Positions 30,345-38,407 of a stretch of 39,364 nt of DNA are shown piece after piece (position 1 is the first letter of the stretch; the number at the start of each line of letters is the position of its first letter). The translations under genes and the position numbers were made by a program. The stretch is taken from NCBI GenBank assembly GCA_021801235.1, contig JAJYYG010000005.1, forward strand, positions 1-39,364, given 5' to 3'. A model generated the notes under the pieces. That model searched no databases and was not told the DNA's origin. It was given only the letters and a program-made list of their open reading frames with translations. Source of the DNA: Actinomycetes bacterium. GTDB lineage: Bacteria; Actinomycetota; Acidimicrobiia; Acidimicrobiales; RAAP-2.

Positions 30345-31859
30345 TCAGCCGCCTTCCGCCCCGCTCCCGGAGCTGCCGTCCGCCGTCCCACCGGCTGGTG
30401 CCGCCCCTTCGGTCACCGGTGCCGCCCCTGCTGTCACCGCAGCCGTCACCGCAGCTGGGGTCGGGGCGAGCCTGGCCGATGCCGTGTACGACACCACTAC
30501 CGCCACGATGACCAGCGGCATCAGGTCGAGACCGTCCGAGACCAGAAAGAGCGTGACCAGGAGCACCGAGGTGAGCGGGAGCCCACCCAGCATGGCGGTG
30601 GTCATGGCGCCGATCCCCATCGCCACGCCGGCGATCATCGGAAGCCCGGCGAGGTGGGAGAGCGCCATCCCCCCGACCGCTCCGAGGAACATGCCCGGGA
30701 AGATTGGACCGCCCCGGAAGCTGCTCAGTGCCACCGCGTACGCCAGTCCCTTGCAGACGAGCAGGACGACGAGCGCCCCCGCGGTCCACGTCCCGGCCTG
30801 TTCGATCAGGGAGGGGAGCGCGGTCTGGCCCGAGAAGAGCACCTCGCCGCTGCCGCGACCGGTGGCACCGGCGAACACCATGGCCGCCAGCGCGACGAGC
30901 GCGCCCGCCAGCGGGGTGAGCAGGAGCGGCCGGGCGGCGACGACCCCGCGTGCGGCCACGGCCAACCGCCGGATCCCGGCCCCACCGACCGCGGCGGCCA
31001 TGCCGATCGCGACGGCCCACCCGAACTCCGCGGCGTCCGGCGAACCCGCGTGGGGGATGTGGGGAACGGCGAGGGCCAGGGTGCCGAACCCGGTCCAGTG
31101 CCCGAGGCCCGTGAACAACAACGCACCGATCCCCGCGGCCAGGAGACCGGGAAGGAGCAGCACCCCCGCGATCGCCCCACCGAGGCCGGCCGCCTCGAGC
31201 AGCAGGAACGCCCCGACGATCGGCGATCCGAGGAGCGTGCTGACGGCGGCGAAGCTCCCCGCCGCGCCGACGACCATCGAGGCCAACGGGGCACCCCCGC
31301 TCCCGGCGAGCCGGACGGCGAGGACGCCCAGCCCGCTTCCGATGGCGATGAGCGGCGCCTCGGGCCCGAGCACCACCCCCGCAGCGAGGGTGACGAACGC
31401 GGCCACCACGATCCCCGGGAGCTCGAGCGGAGGGATCGCCCCCGCGGGGTGGAACCCGTCCGCGGGCGAGTGCCCCGACGTCCCGGGCAGGTACCGGATG
31501 CTCGCCGCCACCACCAGCCCGCTCACCATCAGGACGGGCAACGGCCACCACGCCGGCTCGGTGGGGAAGCCCGTCTGGTGGGGCAACGTCGCAAAGAGGT
31601 AGTGCTGGGAGAGGGCCACCGCCTTCAGGAACAGGAGCGAGACCGCGGCGACCGGGACGCCGAGCACCGCCCCGGCGACCAGCAGGGCGACATACTTCGG
31701 ATCGTGCAGCAACACCCCGGGGTCGAGCGGCCCACCGGCTCCCGACGCGGCTCCCGCTCCGGGAGACCCGGCGGCCGCCCCCGTCGCTGACGCCGGATCG
31801 CCCTGCCTGTGCTGTCCGCCCCGACTGCCGTGCCCGCCCGGTCCGGTCGCTCCGCCCAT
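30345..31859 (-). CDS. CLC family chloride channel/antiporter, divergent
   Basis: A 504-residue membrane protein with at least ten predicted helices and CLC organisation. The three selectivity segments are recognisable but altered. GTSGHSPADG stands for GSGIPE, GPEAPLIAIG for GREGP (with the gating Glu kept), and RGGPIFPGMFLGAVGG for GGIFAP. This fits an actinobacterial CLC subgroup, so whether it is a channel or a H+ antiporter is open. ATG 31859 has AGGAG 6 nt upstream; longer in-frame starts lack this. The C-terminal 60 residues are Ala/Gly/Pro-rich and encoded partly by a 21-bp duplication. There is no CBS domain. Confidence 0.85.
   Translation of the reverse strand: MGGATGPGGHGSRGGQHRQGDPASATGAAAGSPGAGAASGAGGPLDPGVLLHDPKYVALLVAGAVLGVPVAAVSLLFLKAVALSQHYLFATLPHQTGFPTEPAWWPLPVLMVSGLVVAASIRYLPGTSGHSPADGFHPAGAIPPLELPGIVVAAFVTLAAGVVLGPEAPLIAIGSGLGVLAVRLAGSGGAPLASMVVGAAGSFAAVSTLLGSPIVGAFLLLEAAGLGGAIAGVLLLPGLLAAGIGALLFTGLGHWTGFGTLALAVPHIPHAGSPDAAEFGWAVAIGMAAAVGGAGIRRLAVAARGVVAARPLLLTPLAGALVALAAMVFAGATGRGSGEVLFSGQTALPSLIEQAGTWTAGALVVLLVCKGLAYAVALSSFRGGPIFPGMFLGAVGGMALSHLAGLPMIAGVAMGIGAMTTAMLGGLPLTSVLLVTLFLVSDGLDLMPLVIVAVVVSYTASARLAPTPAAVTAAVTAGAAPVTEGAAPAGGTADGSSGSGAEGG
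30397..30438. repeat. 21-bp duplication in the CLC C-terminus
   Basis: Two 21-bp copies with three differences lie side by side and encode the Ala/Pro/Val/Thr-rich tail of the CLC protein. Confidence 0.7.
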
Positions 31860-31934
31860 CGCTCGCTCCTGACTCTCGGTCGGGCCGTCGCCCGGTCCGC
31901 AGGTGGTGGTCCCGGATCCCGGACGGTTGCGATC

Positions 31935-31940
31935 TACCAT
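31935..31940 (+). promoter_or_regulatory. -10 box TACCAT, leaderless start
   Basis: TACCAT is followed by 6 nt and ATG 31947. It excludes the longer in-frame start at 31809. Confidence 0.55.
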
Positions 31941-31946
31941 CGCTCC

Positions 31947-33056
31947 ATGGGTGTCGACGACGTACGTTACGGGATCATCGGGGCGGGCATGATGGGACTC
32001 GAGCACCTGCGGAACATCCGGGCCATCGAACACGCAGAGGTCGTCGCCGTCTCCGACCCGTTCGAGCCGTCGTTGGAGGCGGCCCGGGCCGCCGTCGCCG
32101 GGTCCTCAGGTCGCCCCGGCGACTCGGAGGTCGGTCTCCACACCTTCACCGACCACCGGGCGATGCTCGAGTCGGGGCTGTGCGACGCGGTGGTGATCGC
32201 CTCGCCCAACATGACCCACGCGAGCGTCCTGCCGGACGTCCTCGAGGCGGGACTCCCCGTCCTGGTCGAGAAGCCGCTGTGCACGACGGTGGCGGACTGC
32301 CGGAGGATGATGGAGGTGGCGGAGCGGGCACCTGGCCAGGTGGTCTGGGTCGGGCTCGAGTACCGGTACATGCCTCCGGTGGCCCGCCTGGTCCGAGCGG
32401 TGCGCAGCGGTGGGATCGGCCGGCCGCTCATGGTGGCGATCCGCGAGCACCGGTACCCCTTCCTGGTCAAGGTCGGCGACTGGAACCGGTTCAACCGGAA
32501 CACCGGTGGCACCCTGGTCGAGAAGTGCTGTCACTTCTTCGACCTGATGAACCTGCTGTTCGACGCCACGCCGGTCCGGGTCATGGCGTCGGGATCCCAG
32601 AGCGTCAACCACCTCGACGAGTCGTACGACGGGGAGCGTCCCGACATCCTCGACAACGCCATGGTGATCGTCGAGTACGGGGACCATCGGCGGGCATCCC
32701 TCGACCTGTGCATGTTCGCCGAGGCCAGCCGCGAGAGCGAGGAGCTGAGCGTGGTCGGGGATCTCGGCAAGGCGGAGGCCTTCCTGCCGAGCGGCCGGTT
32801 CCGCCTCGGACTGCGGGCCGAGGGGCCCGCCGGGGTGCACGAGGAGACCGTCCACGACGGACGCGTCGCCCACCAGGGATTCCACCACGGCGCCAGCTAC
32901 CTCGAGCACCTCGGGTTCCTCGAGGCCATCCGGAGCGGGGGCCCGCCCGAGGTCTCCCTCGCCGACGGCCTCATGAGCGTGGCGATGGGTGTGGCCGCCC
33001 AACGGTCGATCGAGCAGGGCCGGTCGGTCACCCTCGACGAAGTACTTGCCCCGTGA
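31947..33056 (+). CDS. Gfo/Idh/MocA family oxidoreductase
   Basis: A 369-residue NAD(P)-dependent dehydrogenase. YGIIGAGMMGLEHLRN is the Rossmann start, AEVVAVSDPFEP strand 2, and VLVEKPLCTTVADC carries the canonical EKP. The C-terminal domain has TGGTLVEKCCHFFDLMNLLF, the active-site helix with His in the Lys-Cys-Cys-His version common to inositol/sugar dehydrogenases. It differs clearly from the QKP paralogue at 25.6 kb. The leaderless -10 box fixes ATG 31947. Its stop is 6 bp from the convergent SsuD-like gene. The substrate is probably a polyol or sugar acid (inference). Confidence 0.88.
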   Translation: MGVDDVRYGIIGAGMMGLEHLRNIRAIEHAEVVAVSDPFEPSLEAARAAVAGSSGRPGDSEVGLHTFTDHRAMLESGLCDAVVIASPNMTHASVLPDVLEAGLPVLVEKPLCTTVADCRRMMEVAERAPGQVVWVGLEYRYMPPVARLVRAVRSGGIGRPLMVAIREHRYPFLVKVGDWNRFNRNTGGTLVEKCCHFFDLMNLLFDATPVRVMASGSQSVNHLDESYDGERPDILDNAMVIVEYGDHRRASLDLCMFAEASRESEELSVVGDLGKAEAFLPSGRFRLGLRAEGPAGVHEETVHDGRVAHQGFHHGASYLEHLGFLEAIRSGGPPEVSLADGLMSVAMGVAAQRSIEQGRSVTLDEVLAP

Positions 33057-33062
33057 CCGCCT

Positions 33063-34127
33063 TCAGCGCAGTGCCAGCGGGGCGTGGTCGAGCTCCGGGA
33101 GCACCAGCTCCCCGAACCGGCGGCACTCGTCGAGGTGGGGGTAGCCGGAGAGGATGAAGGCGTCGATGCCGAGCTCCGCATAACGGCGCAGCTTGGCCAG
33201 GACCTGTTCCGGGTCGCCCACGATCGCCGCCCCGCATCCGGACCGGGCCCGACCGATACCGGTCCACAGGTTCGGCTCCACGTACCCGTCCTCGTCCGAC
33301 GCCTCCCGGAGCTCGCCCTGGCGCCCGACGCCCACCGAGGTCGCATCCAGGGAGCGTGCCCGGAGCGCTGCGCCGACCCCGTCGTCGAGCCGGCGCACCA
33401 GGTCCGCCGCCGCGCGACGTGCCGCCGACTCCGTCTCCCGGACCACCACGTGCACCCGGTACCCGAACCGCAGCGTACGACCGCGGGCTGCGGCACGGGC
33501 ACGGAGGTCGGCGATCAGCGAGCGCACCGCCGGCTCGGTGTCGGGCCACATCAGGTACACGTCGGCGTCCGAGGCGGCCACCTCCCGAGCGTCCTCCGAG
33601 AGGCCTCCGAAGTAGTAGGGAGGGCACCGTCCCGACATCGTCGCCAGCCGGGGCGGATCGACGGCCAGCTGGTAGTGCGCGCCGTCGTGCTGCACGGACC
33701 GGCCGTCCAGCAGCTCGCGGACGATCCCCATCACCTCCCGTGTCCTCCCGTACCGCGACGCCGAGGCCAGGGTCTGGCCCGGCAGGTCACTGGAGATGAT
33801 GTTGACGGTCAACCGCCCTCCGAGCAGGTGGTCCAAGGTGGCGAGCTGCCGGGCCAGCTGGGGTGGCCACGCCTCCCCGCACCGCACCGCCACCAGCAGG
33901 CGGATCCGCTCGAGGGTGGGGGCGACCGCCGCGGCGAAGGCCGTGGTGTCGATCCCGAGCGTGTAGCCCGACGGCAGCAGCACGTTGTCGAAGCCGCACC
34001 GTTCCGCCTCGTGGACGATGGCGGCGCAGTGCCCGTAGCTGCTGGCCAACGAGGGGTCGGCCACCCCGAGCTGTGCGTAGTCGTCGTCGCACAGCGCTCC
34101 GAACCACGAGATCTCGACCGGTGCCAT
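33063..34127 (-). CDS. SsuD-like FMNH2-dependent alkanesulfonate monooxygenase family protein
   Basis: A 354-residue luciferase-like TIM barrel. It aligns by eye with E. coli SsuD through most of its length: LVAVRCGEAWPPQLARQ, PPYYFGGLSEDAREVAA, TLRFGYRVHVVVRET, NLWTGIGRARSGCG and FILSGYPHLDECRRFGEL. Family members cleave alkanesulfonates to aldehyde and sulfite with reduced FMN. In actinobacteria some close relatives use other sulfones or F420, so the substrate is tentative. CGGAGGG before ATG 34127 is a good ribosome site, and a TACGGT box is at 34184-34189. No flavin reductase or sulfonate ABC transporter is adjacent; the gene is a single unit. Confidence 0.85.
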   Translation of the reverse strand: MAPVEISWFGALCDDDYAQLGVADPSLASSYGHCAAIVHEAERCGFDNVLLPSGYTLGIDTTAFAAAVAPTLERIRLLVAVRCGEAWPPQLARQLATLDHLLGGRLTVNIISSDLPGQTLASASRYGRTREVMGIVRELLDGRSVQHDGAHYQLAVDPPRLATMSGRCPPYYFGGLSEDAREVAASDADVYLMWPDTEPAVRSLIADLRARAAARGRTLRFGYRVHVVVRETESAARRAAADLVRRLDDGVGAALRARSLDATSVGVGRQGELREASDEDGYVEPNLWTGIGRARSGCGAAIVGDPEQVLAKLRRYAELGIDAFILSGYPHLDECRRFGELVLPELDHAPLALR

Positions 34128-34227
34128 CCACGTCCCTCCGCTCGGTTGATCGTCCGGCCGCCAGGGCCGCACCCACCGTGCCGACCGTACCGGACCGGTC
34201 GGGCGGGTGCCCGGCGCGCGCCGGCGG

Positions 34228-34233
34228 TACGCT
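34228..34233 (+). promoter_or_regulatory. -10 box TACGCT for the enoyl-CoA hydratase gene
   Basis: TACGCT would give a leader of roughly 15 nt that includes GGAGG at 34240-34244 before ATG 34255. Confidence 0.4.
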
Positions 34234-34254
34234 CGCCCCGGAGGTCCGACCACG

Positions 34255-35037
34255 ATGCCCACCCATCACGACCAGATCCTCGTCTCCGACCACGGCCCGG
34301 TGCGGGTGGTCGCCATCGACCGGCCCGACCGGCGCAACGCGGTCGACCGGCCCACCGCCGCCGCCCTGGTCGAGGCGTTCCGCTCCTTCGACCGGGACGA
34401 CGCCGTGGCCGTGGCGGTCCTGACCGGTACCGGAGGCACGTTCTGCGCCGGTGCCGACCTGCAGGCACTGGCCGGCGGTCGGGGCAACCGGGTCACCGAG
34501 GACGGCGACGGCCCCATGGGTCCGACCCGCCTGCGCCTGTCCAAGCCGGTGGTCGCCGCCGTCGAAGGGTTCGCGGTCGCCGGCGGACTGGAGCTGGCCG
34601 CGTGGTGCGATCTGCGCGTCGCCGCCCGGGACGCGGTCCTCGGCGTCTACTGCCGTCGGTTCGGGGTCCCCCTGGTCGACCTGGGCACGGTCCGGCTGCC
34701 GCGACTCATCGGGCACAGCCGGGCAATGGACCTGATCCTCACCGGACGCGGGGTGAGCGGGGACGAGGCACTGGCGATGGGCCTGGTGAACCGGGTCGTC
34801 CCTCCGGGAGAGGCACTCGAAGCGGCCATCGAGCTCGCCCGCCAGGTGGCGGGCTCCCCGCAGGTCTGCCTCCGCCACGACCGTCTGTCCGCGATCGAGC
34901 AGTGGGACCTGGCCGAACCCCAGGCCCTGGTGAACGAGGTCCGCCACGGCCTGGCCACCATCGCCAGCGGCGAGACTGCCGCCGGGGCCGCCCGGTTCTC
35001 GACCGGGGCCGGTCGCCACGGCGAGCCGACCCGATAA
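34255..35037 (+). CDS. Enoyl-CoA hydratase/isomerase family protein (crotonase)
   Basis: A 260-residue crotonase. The two oxyanion-hole segments are GTFCAGADLQALAGG (near residue 62) and GFAVAGGLELAAWCDLRVA (near 103). FGVPLVDLGTVRLPRLIG follows, where classical hydratases have catalytic Glu residues; here the first position is not Glu, so the enzyme may be an isomerase or another crotonase type. It acts on an acyl-CoA ester in the cytoplasm. A good GGAGG fixes the start. A PaaI-type thioesterase follows after 73 bp on the same strand with its own -10 box, and together they suggest acyl-CoA metabolism. Confidence 0.88.
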   Translation: MPTHHDQILVSDHGPVRVVAIDRPDRRNAVDRPTAAALVEAFRSFDRDDAVAVAVLTGTGGTFCAGADLQALAGGRGNRVTEDGDGPMGPTRLRLSKPVVAAVEGFAVAGGLELAAWCDLRVAARDAVLGVYCRRFGVPLVDLGTVRLPRLIGHSRAMDLILTGRGVSGDEALAMGLVNRVVPPGEALEAAIELARQVAGSPQVCLRHDRLSAIEQWDLAEPQALVNEVRHGLATIASGETAAGAARFSTGAGRHGEPTR

Positions 35038-35098
35038 CCGCGACGGACGGGGACCCCGGGGGCCCGGAGGCCCGGGGCCCGTGCGAACGGCTCGTCAC

Positions 35099-35104
35099 TA
35101 CGCT
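35099..35104 (+). promoter_or_regulatory. -10 box TACGCT, leaderless start
   Basis: TACGCT is followed by 6 nt and ATG 35111 with no ribosome site between. Confidence 0.55.
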
Positions 35105-35110
35105 GCACCC

Positions 35111-35524
35111 ATGCCTTCGATGACCGTGGCCGAGCTCCAGGCGTTCCTCGCCGACGCCTTCCCGGAGGCACCCCCCACCTACGTGGTCGAAGAGGTGTTC
35201 GACCCGGGAGCCCGGCTCCGGCTCCCGGTCACCGCCGTCCATGGGCGACCGGGAGGAACGGTCTCGGGTCCGGCGTTGATGGCCCTGGCCGACTGCGCCG
35301 CCTACCTGGCGATCGTGGGGCAGATCGGACCAGTGGCCCTGGCGGTCACCACCAGCCTGCACATCGACTTCCTGCGGAAGCCCGAGCTGGTGGACGTCGA
35401 GGCGACCGCCACGGTGCTCAAGCTGGGTCGGCGGCTGGCGGTCGTCGGCGTGGGACTGCAGTCGCTGGCCGACCTCGACCTGGTCGCCAGCGCACAGGTC
35501 ACCTACTCCATCCCACCGCGCTGA
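35111..35524 (+). CDS. PaaI-type hotdog thioesterase
   Basis: A 137-residue single hotdog domain. RPGGTVSGPALMALADCAAYLA is the central helix with the conserved Asp/Ala pattern; the common HGG turn is GGT-VSGP here. AVTTSLHIDFLRKPELVDVEA is the long strand pairing of the dimer, and SAQVTYSIPPR closes the sheet. It should hydrolyse an acyl-CoA, possibly one produced by the neighbouring crotonase pathway. ATG 35111 is fixed by a leaderless -10 box, although ATG 35120 is in frame. It converges on a DUF3817 gene with a small hairpin between. Confidence 0.87.
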   Translation: MPSMTVAELQAFLADAFPEAPPTYVVEEVFDPGARLRLPVTAVHGRPGGTVSGPALMALADCAAYLAIVGQIGPVALAVTTSLHIDFLRKPELVDVEATATVLKLGRRLAVVGVGLQSLADLDLVASAQVTYSIPPR

Positions 35525-35528
35525 CCGC

Positions 35529-35544
35529 GCTGACCGCCGTCAGC
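35529..35544. terminator. Small hairpin between thioesterase and DUF3817 gene
   Basis: GCTGAC (35529-35534) pairs perfectly with GTCAGC (35539-35544) around a 4-nt loop. There is no T-run. Its place between converging stops suggests a weak bidirectional terminator. Confidence 0.4.
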
Positions 35545-35557
35545 CGATGCGCCGTCG

Positions 35558-35977
35558 TCAGCTGATCCGGTGCCCGTCGGCCGGGCCGGCATCGGGCGCC
35601 GGCGTCCCCGCTGCCAGCTCCGCCCACTCGGCCCGCATCTGGACCACCACCCGGTGCTCCACGTAGAACGCCAGGAACGGGACGAAGCCGGACAACACCA
35701 CCGCGACGATCCGCCCCACCTTCCAGCGCGCCCGCCGGGCAAGGTCACCGGCGGTGAACAGGTAGACGAGGTACAGGTAGCCATGGATGGTGCCCTCCAC
35801 CTTCGCCACCAGCGAGAAGTGCGCCCACACCTGCAGCGGCACGCCGACGAACACCAGGATGATCAGGGCGGAGCCGACGATGTAGGTCATCACCCGGTAG
35901 CGGAGGAGGGCACGCCGCAACCCCCGGTCCGGGGACCATGCCGGCTCACGGTCGTCCCCGGTCGGAGGCACCGTCAT
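35558..35977 (-). CDS. DUF3817 family membrane protein
   Basis: A 139-residue membrane protein with three or four helices. RYRVMTYIVGSALIILVFV leads the first helix, GTIHGYLYLVYLFTAGDLA the second, and VGRIVAVVLSGFVPFLAFYVEHRV the third. The H-G-Y-L-Y/L-V-Y-L-F pattern is the DUF3817 signature, a family of unknown function found across actinobacteria. The C-terminal 25 residues are polar. ATG 35977 gives the normal family length; earlier in-frame codons add a Pro/Arg-rich stretch of no likely meaning. The 200 bp upstream hold no gene I can support. Confidence 0.82.
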   Translation of the reverse strand: MTVPPTGDDREPAWSPDRGLRRALLRYRVMTYIVGSALIILVFVGVPLQVWAHFSLVAKVEGTIHGYLYLVYLFTAGDLARRARWKVGRIVAVVLSGFVPFLAFYVEHRVVVQMRAEWAELAAGTPAPDAGPADGHRIS

Positions 35978-36164
35978 CGTACCGTCCCGGGTTCGCTCGG
36001 GGGACCGGGCCGTCGACCCCGACCGGCCCGTCGCATCCCTGCCGGCTCCGGGCGCGGGAAGCCGGCTGACACGGCGACCGAGGGATCCACACCGCGATGC
36101 TACCGCCGGCAACCCGGGGCTCCGGGGCGGCCGGCCCGCGACCGACGCGGTCACAGGGTCGGCC

Positions 36165-36170
36165 TAACCT
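36165..36170 (+). promoter_or_regulatory. -10 box TAACCT, leaderless start
   Basis: TAACCT is followed by 7 nt and ATG 36178, which excludes the longer in-frame start at 36097. Confidence 0.55.
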
Positions 36171-36177
36171 GCCGGCA

Positions 36178-36726
36178 ATGAGTCGCGACCAACCGGTTCC
36201 CGTCCCACTCGGTCCCGACGTGGAGGTCCGGGTGAGCACCCGGAGGAAGAAGACGGCCGGGGCGCACTGGGAAGGCGACCGGATCGTGGTGGTCGTCCCC
36301 GCCCACCTCCGTGGGGAGGCCCGAGCCGCCATGGTGCTGCACCTCACCCGCCGGCTGCAGCGGAAGCGACCACTCCTGCACGCGTCGGACCTCCAACTCG
36401 CCGATCGGGCCGCGGCGCTGGCGGATCGGCATCTCGACGGGATCCGCCCGTCGTCGATCCGGTGGTCGTCCAACCAGACGACCCGCTGGGGATCGTGCAC
36501 TCCGGCGACCCGCGAGATCCGCATCTCGGAGCGGCTGCGCGCCACCCCCAGCTGGGTCCTCGACTCGGTCATCCACCACGAGCTGGTCCATCTCGTGGAG
36601 GCGGGCCACGGTGCCCGGTTCCGGGAGCTGGAGCGCCGGTACCCGCGGACCGGTGACGCGGAGCTGTTCCTCGAGGGCTACGCCCTCGGCCTGCAACGAC
36701 AGGGCGCCGACCGCACCGCCGGCTGA
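36178..36726 (+). CDS. YgjP-like (M48 / WLM-type) zinc metallopeptidase
   Basis: A 182-residue protein of the YgjP/DUF45 family of predicted zinc peptidases. The zinc site is H134-ELV-H138 with the third ligand His144 in EAGHGARF. SSNQTTRWGSCTPATREIRIS ahead of it is the conserved strand pair of this family. The N-terminal 60 residues are basic (STRRKKT). The role is unknown; in other bacteria such genes often lie near nucleic-acid enzymes, which is not the case here. It is leaderless and ends 5 bp from the convergent pdxH stop. Confidence 0.87.
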   Translation: MSRDQPVPVPLGPDVEVRVSTRRKKTAGAHWEGDRIVVVVPAHLRGEARAAMVLHLTRRLQRKRPLLHASDLQLADRAAALADRHLDGIRPSSIRWSSNQTTRWGSCTPATREIRISERLRATPSWVLDSVIHHELVHLVEAGHGARFRELERRYPRTGDAELFLEGYALGLQRQGADRTAG

Positions 36727-36731
36727 CCGGC

Positions 36732-37343
36732 TTACGGCTGCAGGCGGTCCACCCGCCACCGGTCGCCGTCGGGACGATAGCGGAGGCGGTCGTGGAGGCG
36801 GTCGGCGCGGTTCTGCCAGAACTCGAACTCATCCGCCGCCACCCGGAGCCCTCCCCACCCCGGCGGCCTCGGGACGTCCCGCCCCTCGAACTCGGCGCGG
36901 ACCCGGTCGACCCGATCTTCGAGCGCGCGCCGATCGCCGACCGGGGCGCTCTGGTCCGACGCCCGGGCACCGATCTGGGCACCCCGCGGCCGCGTGGCGA
37001 AGTACCGGTCCGACTCGTCCTCGCCCACGCGCTCGACCGTCCCTTCGATACGGATCTGACGGCCCAGGGGCTCCCAGTAGAACAGGAGCGCGGCGTGCGG
37101 ATTGGCGGCCAGGTCCGTTCCCTTCCGGCTCCCGAAGTTGGAGTAGAACGTGAAGCCCGCCGGCCCCCACTCCTTCAGCAGCACCATCCGGACGGACGGC
37201 CGCCCGTCCGCTCCGACCGTCGCCACCGCCATCGCCTGCGGGTGCGGAACCGCCGACCCCGCCTCGTCGTACCAGCGGCCGAACTGGACGAACGGGTCGG
37301 GATCGACGTCGTGTTCGAGAAGGGGTGCCGCGTCGTCGGACAT
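36732..37343 (-). CDS. pdxH: Pyridoxine/pyridoxamine 5'-phosphate oxidase
   Basis: A 203-residue FMN enzyme that oxidises pyridoxine or pyridoxamine phosphate to pyridoxal phosphate. MAVATVGADGRPSVRMVLLKE and FYSNFGSRKGTDLAANPHAALLFYW hold the FMN- and phosphate-binding residues. The C-terminus has the full PdxH signature RPPGWGGLRVAADEFEFWQ followed by NRADRLHDRL and the WRVDRLQP ending. The length is normal. A TAGGCT box lies 7 nt before ATG 37343, so the message is leaderless. It is divergent from a DMT transporter gene across 55 bp. The family call is firm. Confidence 0.95.
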   Translation of the reverse strand: MSDDAAPLLEHDVDPDPFVQFGRWYDEAGSAVPHPQAMAVATVGADGRPSVRMVLLKEWGPAGFTFYSNFGSRKGTDLAANPHAALLFYWEPLGRQIRIEGTVERVGEDESDRYFATRPRGAQIGARASDQSAPVGDRRALEDRVDRVRAEFEGRDVPRPPGWGGLRVAADEFEFWQNRADRLHDRLRYRPDGDRWRVDRLQP

Positions 37344-37350
37344 GCGGTCG

Positions 37351-37356
37351 AGCCTA
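37351..37356 (-). promoter_or_regulatory. -10 box TAGGCT, leaderless start for pdxH
   Basis: On the minus strand TAGGCT is followed by 7 nt and ATG 37343, with no ribosome site. Confidence 0.6.
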
Positions 37357-37398
37357 CCGACAGCGGATCGGGCGGCCAGCGGCTACAAAGGAGGGGTC

Positions 37399-38382
37399 GT
37401 GTCCTACCTCCTCGCCACCGTCGCCGGGTTCGTCAACGCGCTCACCTCCGTGCTCCAGCGGATCGGCGTCGAGTCGGCCCCCAGCTCGTCCACCCTCCGG
37501 CTGAGCCTGATGGCCCACGCCATCCGACGGGGCATCTGGCTGATCGGGTTCGCCCTGATGCTGGTCGAGTTCGCCCTCCAGGCCGTCGCCCTCCGGTTCG
37601 GCCAGCTGAGCGTGGTCCAGCCCATCTTGACCACCGAGCTCCTCTTCCTCATGCTCATCCTCGGTGCCTGGTTCCGCTACCACCTCGGATGGCGCGAGTG
37701 GGTGGGCTCCGCCACCATCGTCCTCGGCCTCGCCGTGTTCTTCCTGGCCGGGGACCCCTCCGGTGGCCACCTCCTCCCCGACACCCACCAGTGGACCGTG
37801 GCGTCCGTCGTCCTCGTCGCGGTCATCGCCGGCTTCGTCGTGGCCGCCCTGCACGGACCCCGGTGGTGGCGTGCTGCGTCGTTCGGGGCCGCCACCGCGG
37901 TGACCGCCGCCTACAGCGCGGCCCTGACCAAGGCGACCACCACCTACATCACCCAGGGCTGGGGGCACGTCCTCACCCACGCGCAGCCGTACCTGCTCGC
38001 CGCGACCGGCATCGGCACGGTCTTCCTCATCCAGAACGCGCTCCACGCCGGACCGATCACCGCGTCCCGCACCACCATGGTCACGCTCAACCCCCTGGTC
38101 AGCATCGGCCTCGGCCTGCTCCTCTTCGGGGATCGGCTGCGCGGCGGGGTCGGGTGGTCGGTGCTCCAGGTGTCGGGGCTGGCCGTCCTGGTGCTCGGCA
38201 TCGTGGTCCTCGCCCGGTCGCCCCTGGTCGCCGGGGCCGGCGGGACCGACGACCCCGGCGAGCTCCTGGCCACCGCGCGCCGGGCGAGGGACCCCCGGAG
38301 CGCGACCGCCGGATCCCCCTCCCTCGTGCTGCCCGCGTCCCTCCCCGGAGACCAGGGCGCTGCTGGCGAGCTCCCGGCCTGA
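37399..38382 (+). CDS. DMT superfamily (EamA-like) transporter
   Basis: A 327-residue membrane protein with about nine or ten predicted helices in two related halves, for example IWLIGFALMLVEFALQAVAL and SIGLGLLLFGDRL. LSVVQPILTTELLFLMLILG and ASRTTMVTLNPLVSIGLGLL are the paired helices 3-4 and 8-9 typical of DMT proteins of the actinobacterial type. The polar C-terminal 50 residues are cytoplasmic. A strong AAAGGAGGGG ribosome site precedes GTG 37399, fixing the start. The transported compound is unknown. It is divergent from pdxH and converges on a DnaQ-like gene. Confidence 0.85.
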   Translation: MSYLLATVAGFVNALTSVLQRIGVESAPSSSTLRLSLMAHAIRRGIWLIGFALMLVEFALQAVALRFGQLSVVQPILTTELLFLMLILGAWFRYHLGWREWVGSATIVLGLAVFFLAGDPSGGHLLPDTHQWTVASVVLVAVIAGFVVAALHGPRWWRAASFGAATAVTAAYSAALTKATTTYITQGWGHVLTHAQPYLLAATGIGTVFLIQNALHAGPITASRTTMVTLNPLVSIGLGLLLFGDRLRGGVGWSVLQVSGLAVLVLGIVVLARSPLVAGAGGTDDPGELLATARRARDPRSATAGSPSLVLPASLPGDQGAAGELPA

Positions 38383-38407
38383 ACGCCGCCTGCCCGGCGC
38401 CGGCTGC

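Noticed and set aside
34128-34254. Riboswitch or structured leader between the SsuD-like and crotonase genes
   Set aside because: The gap is 127 bp and is explained by two divergent -10 boxes with short leaders; no conserved fold was recognised.
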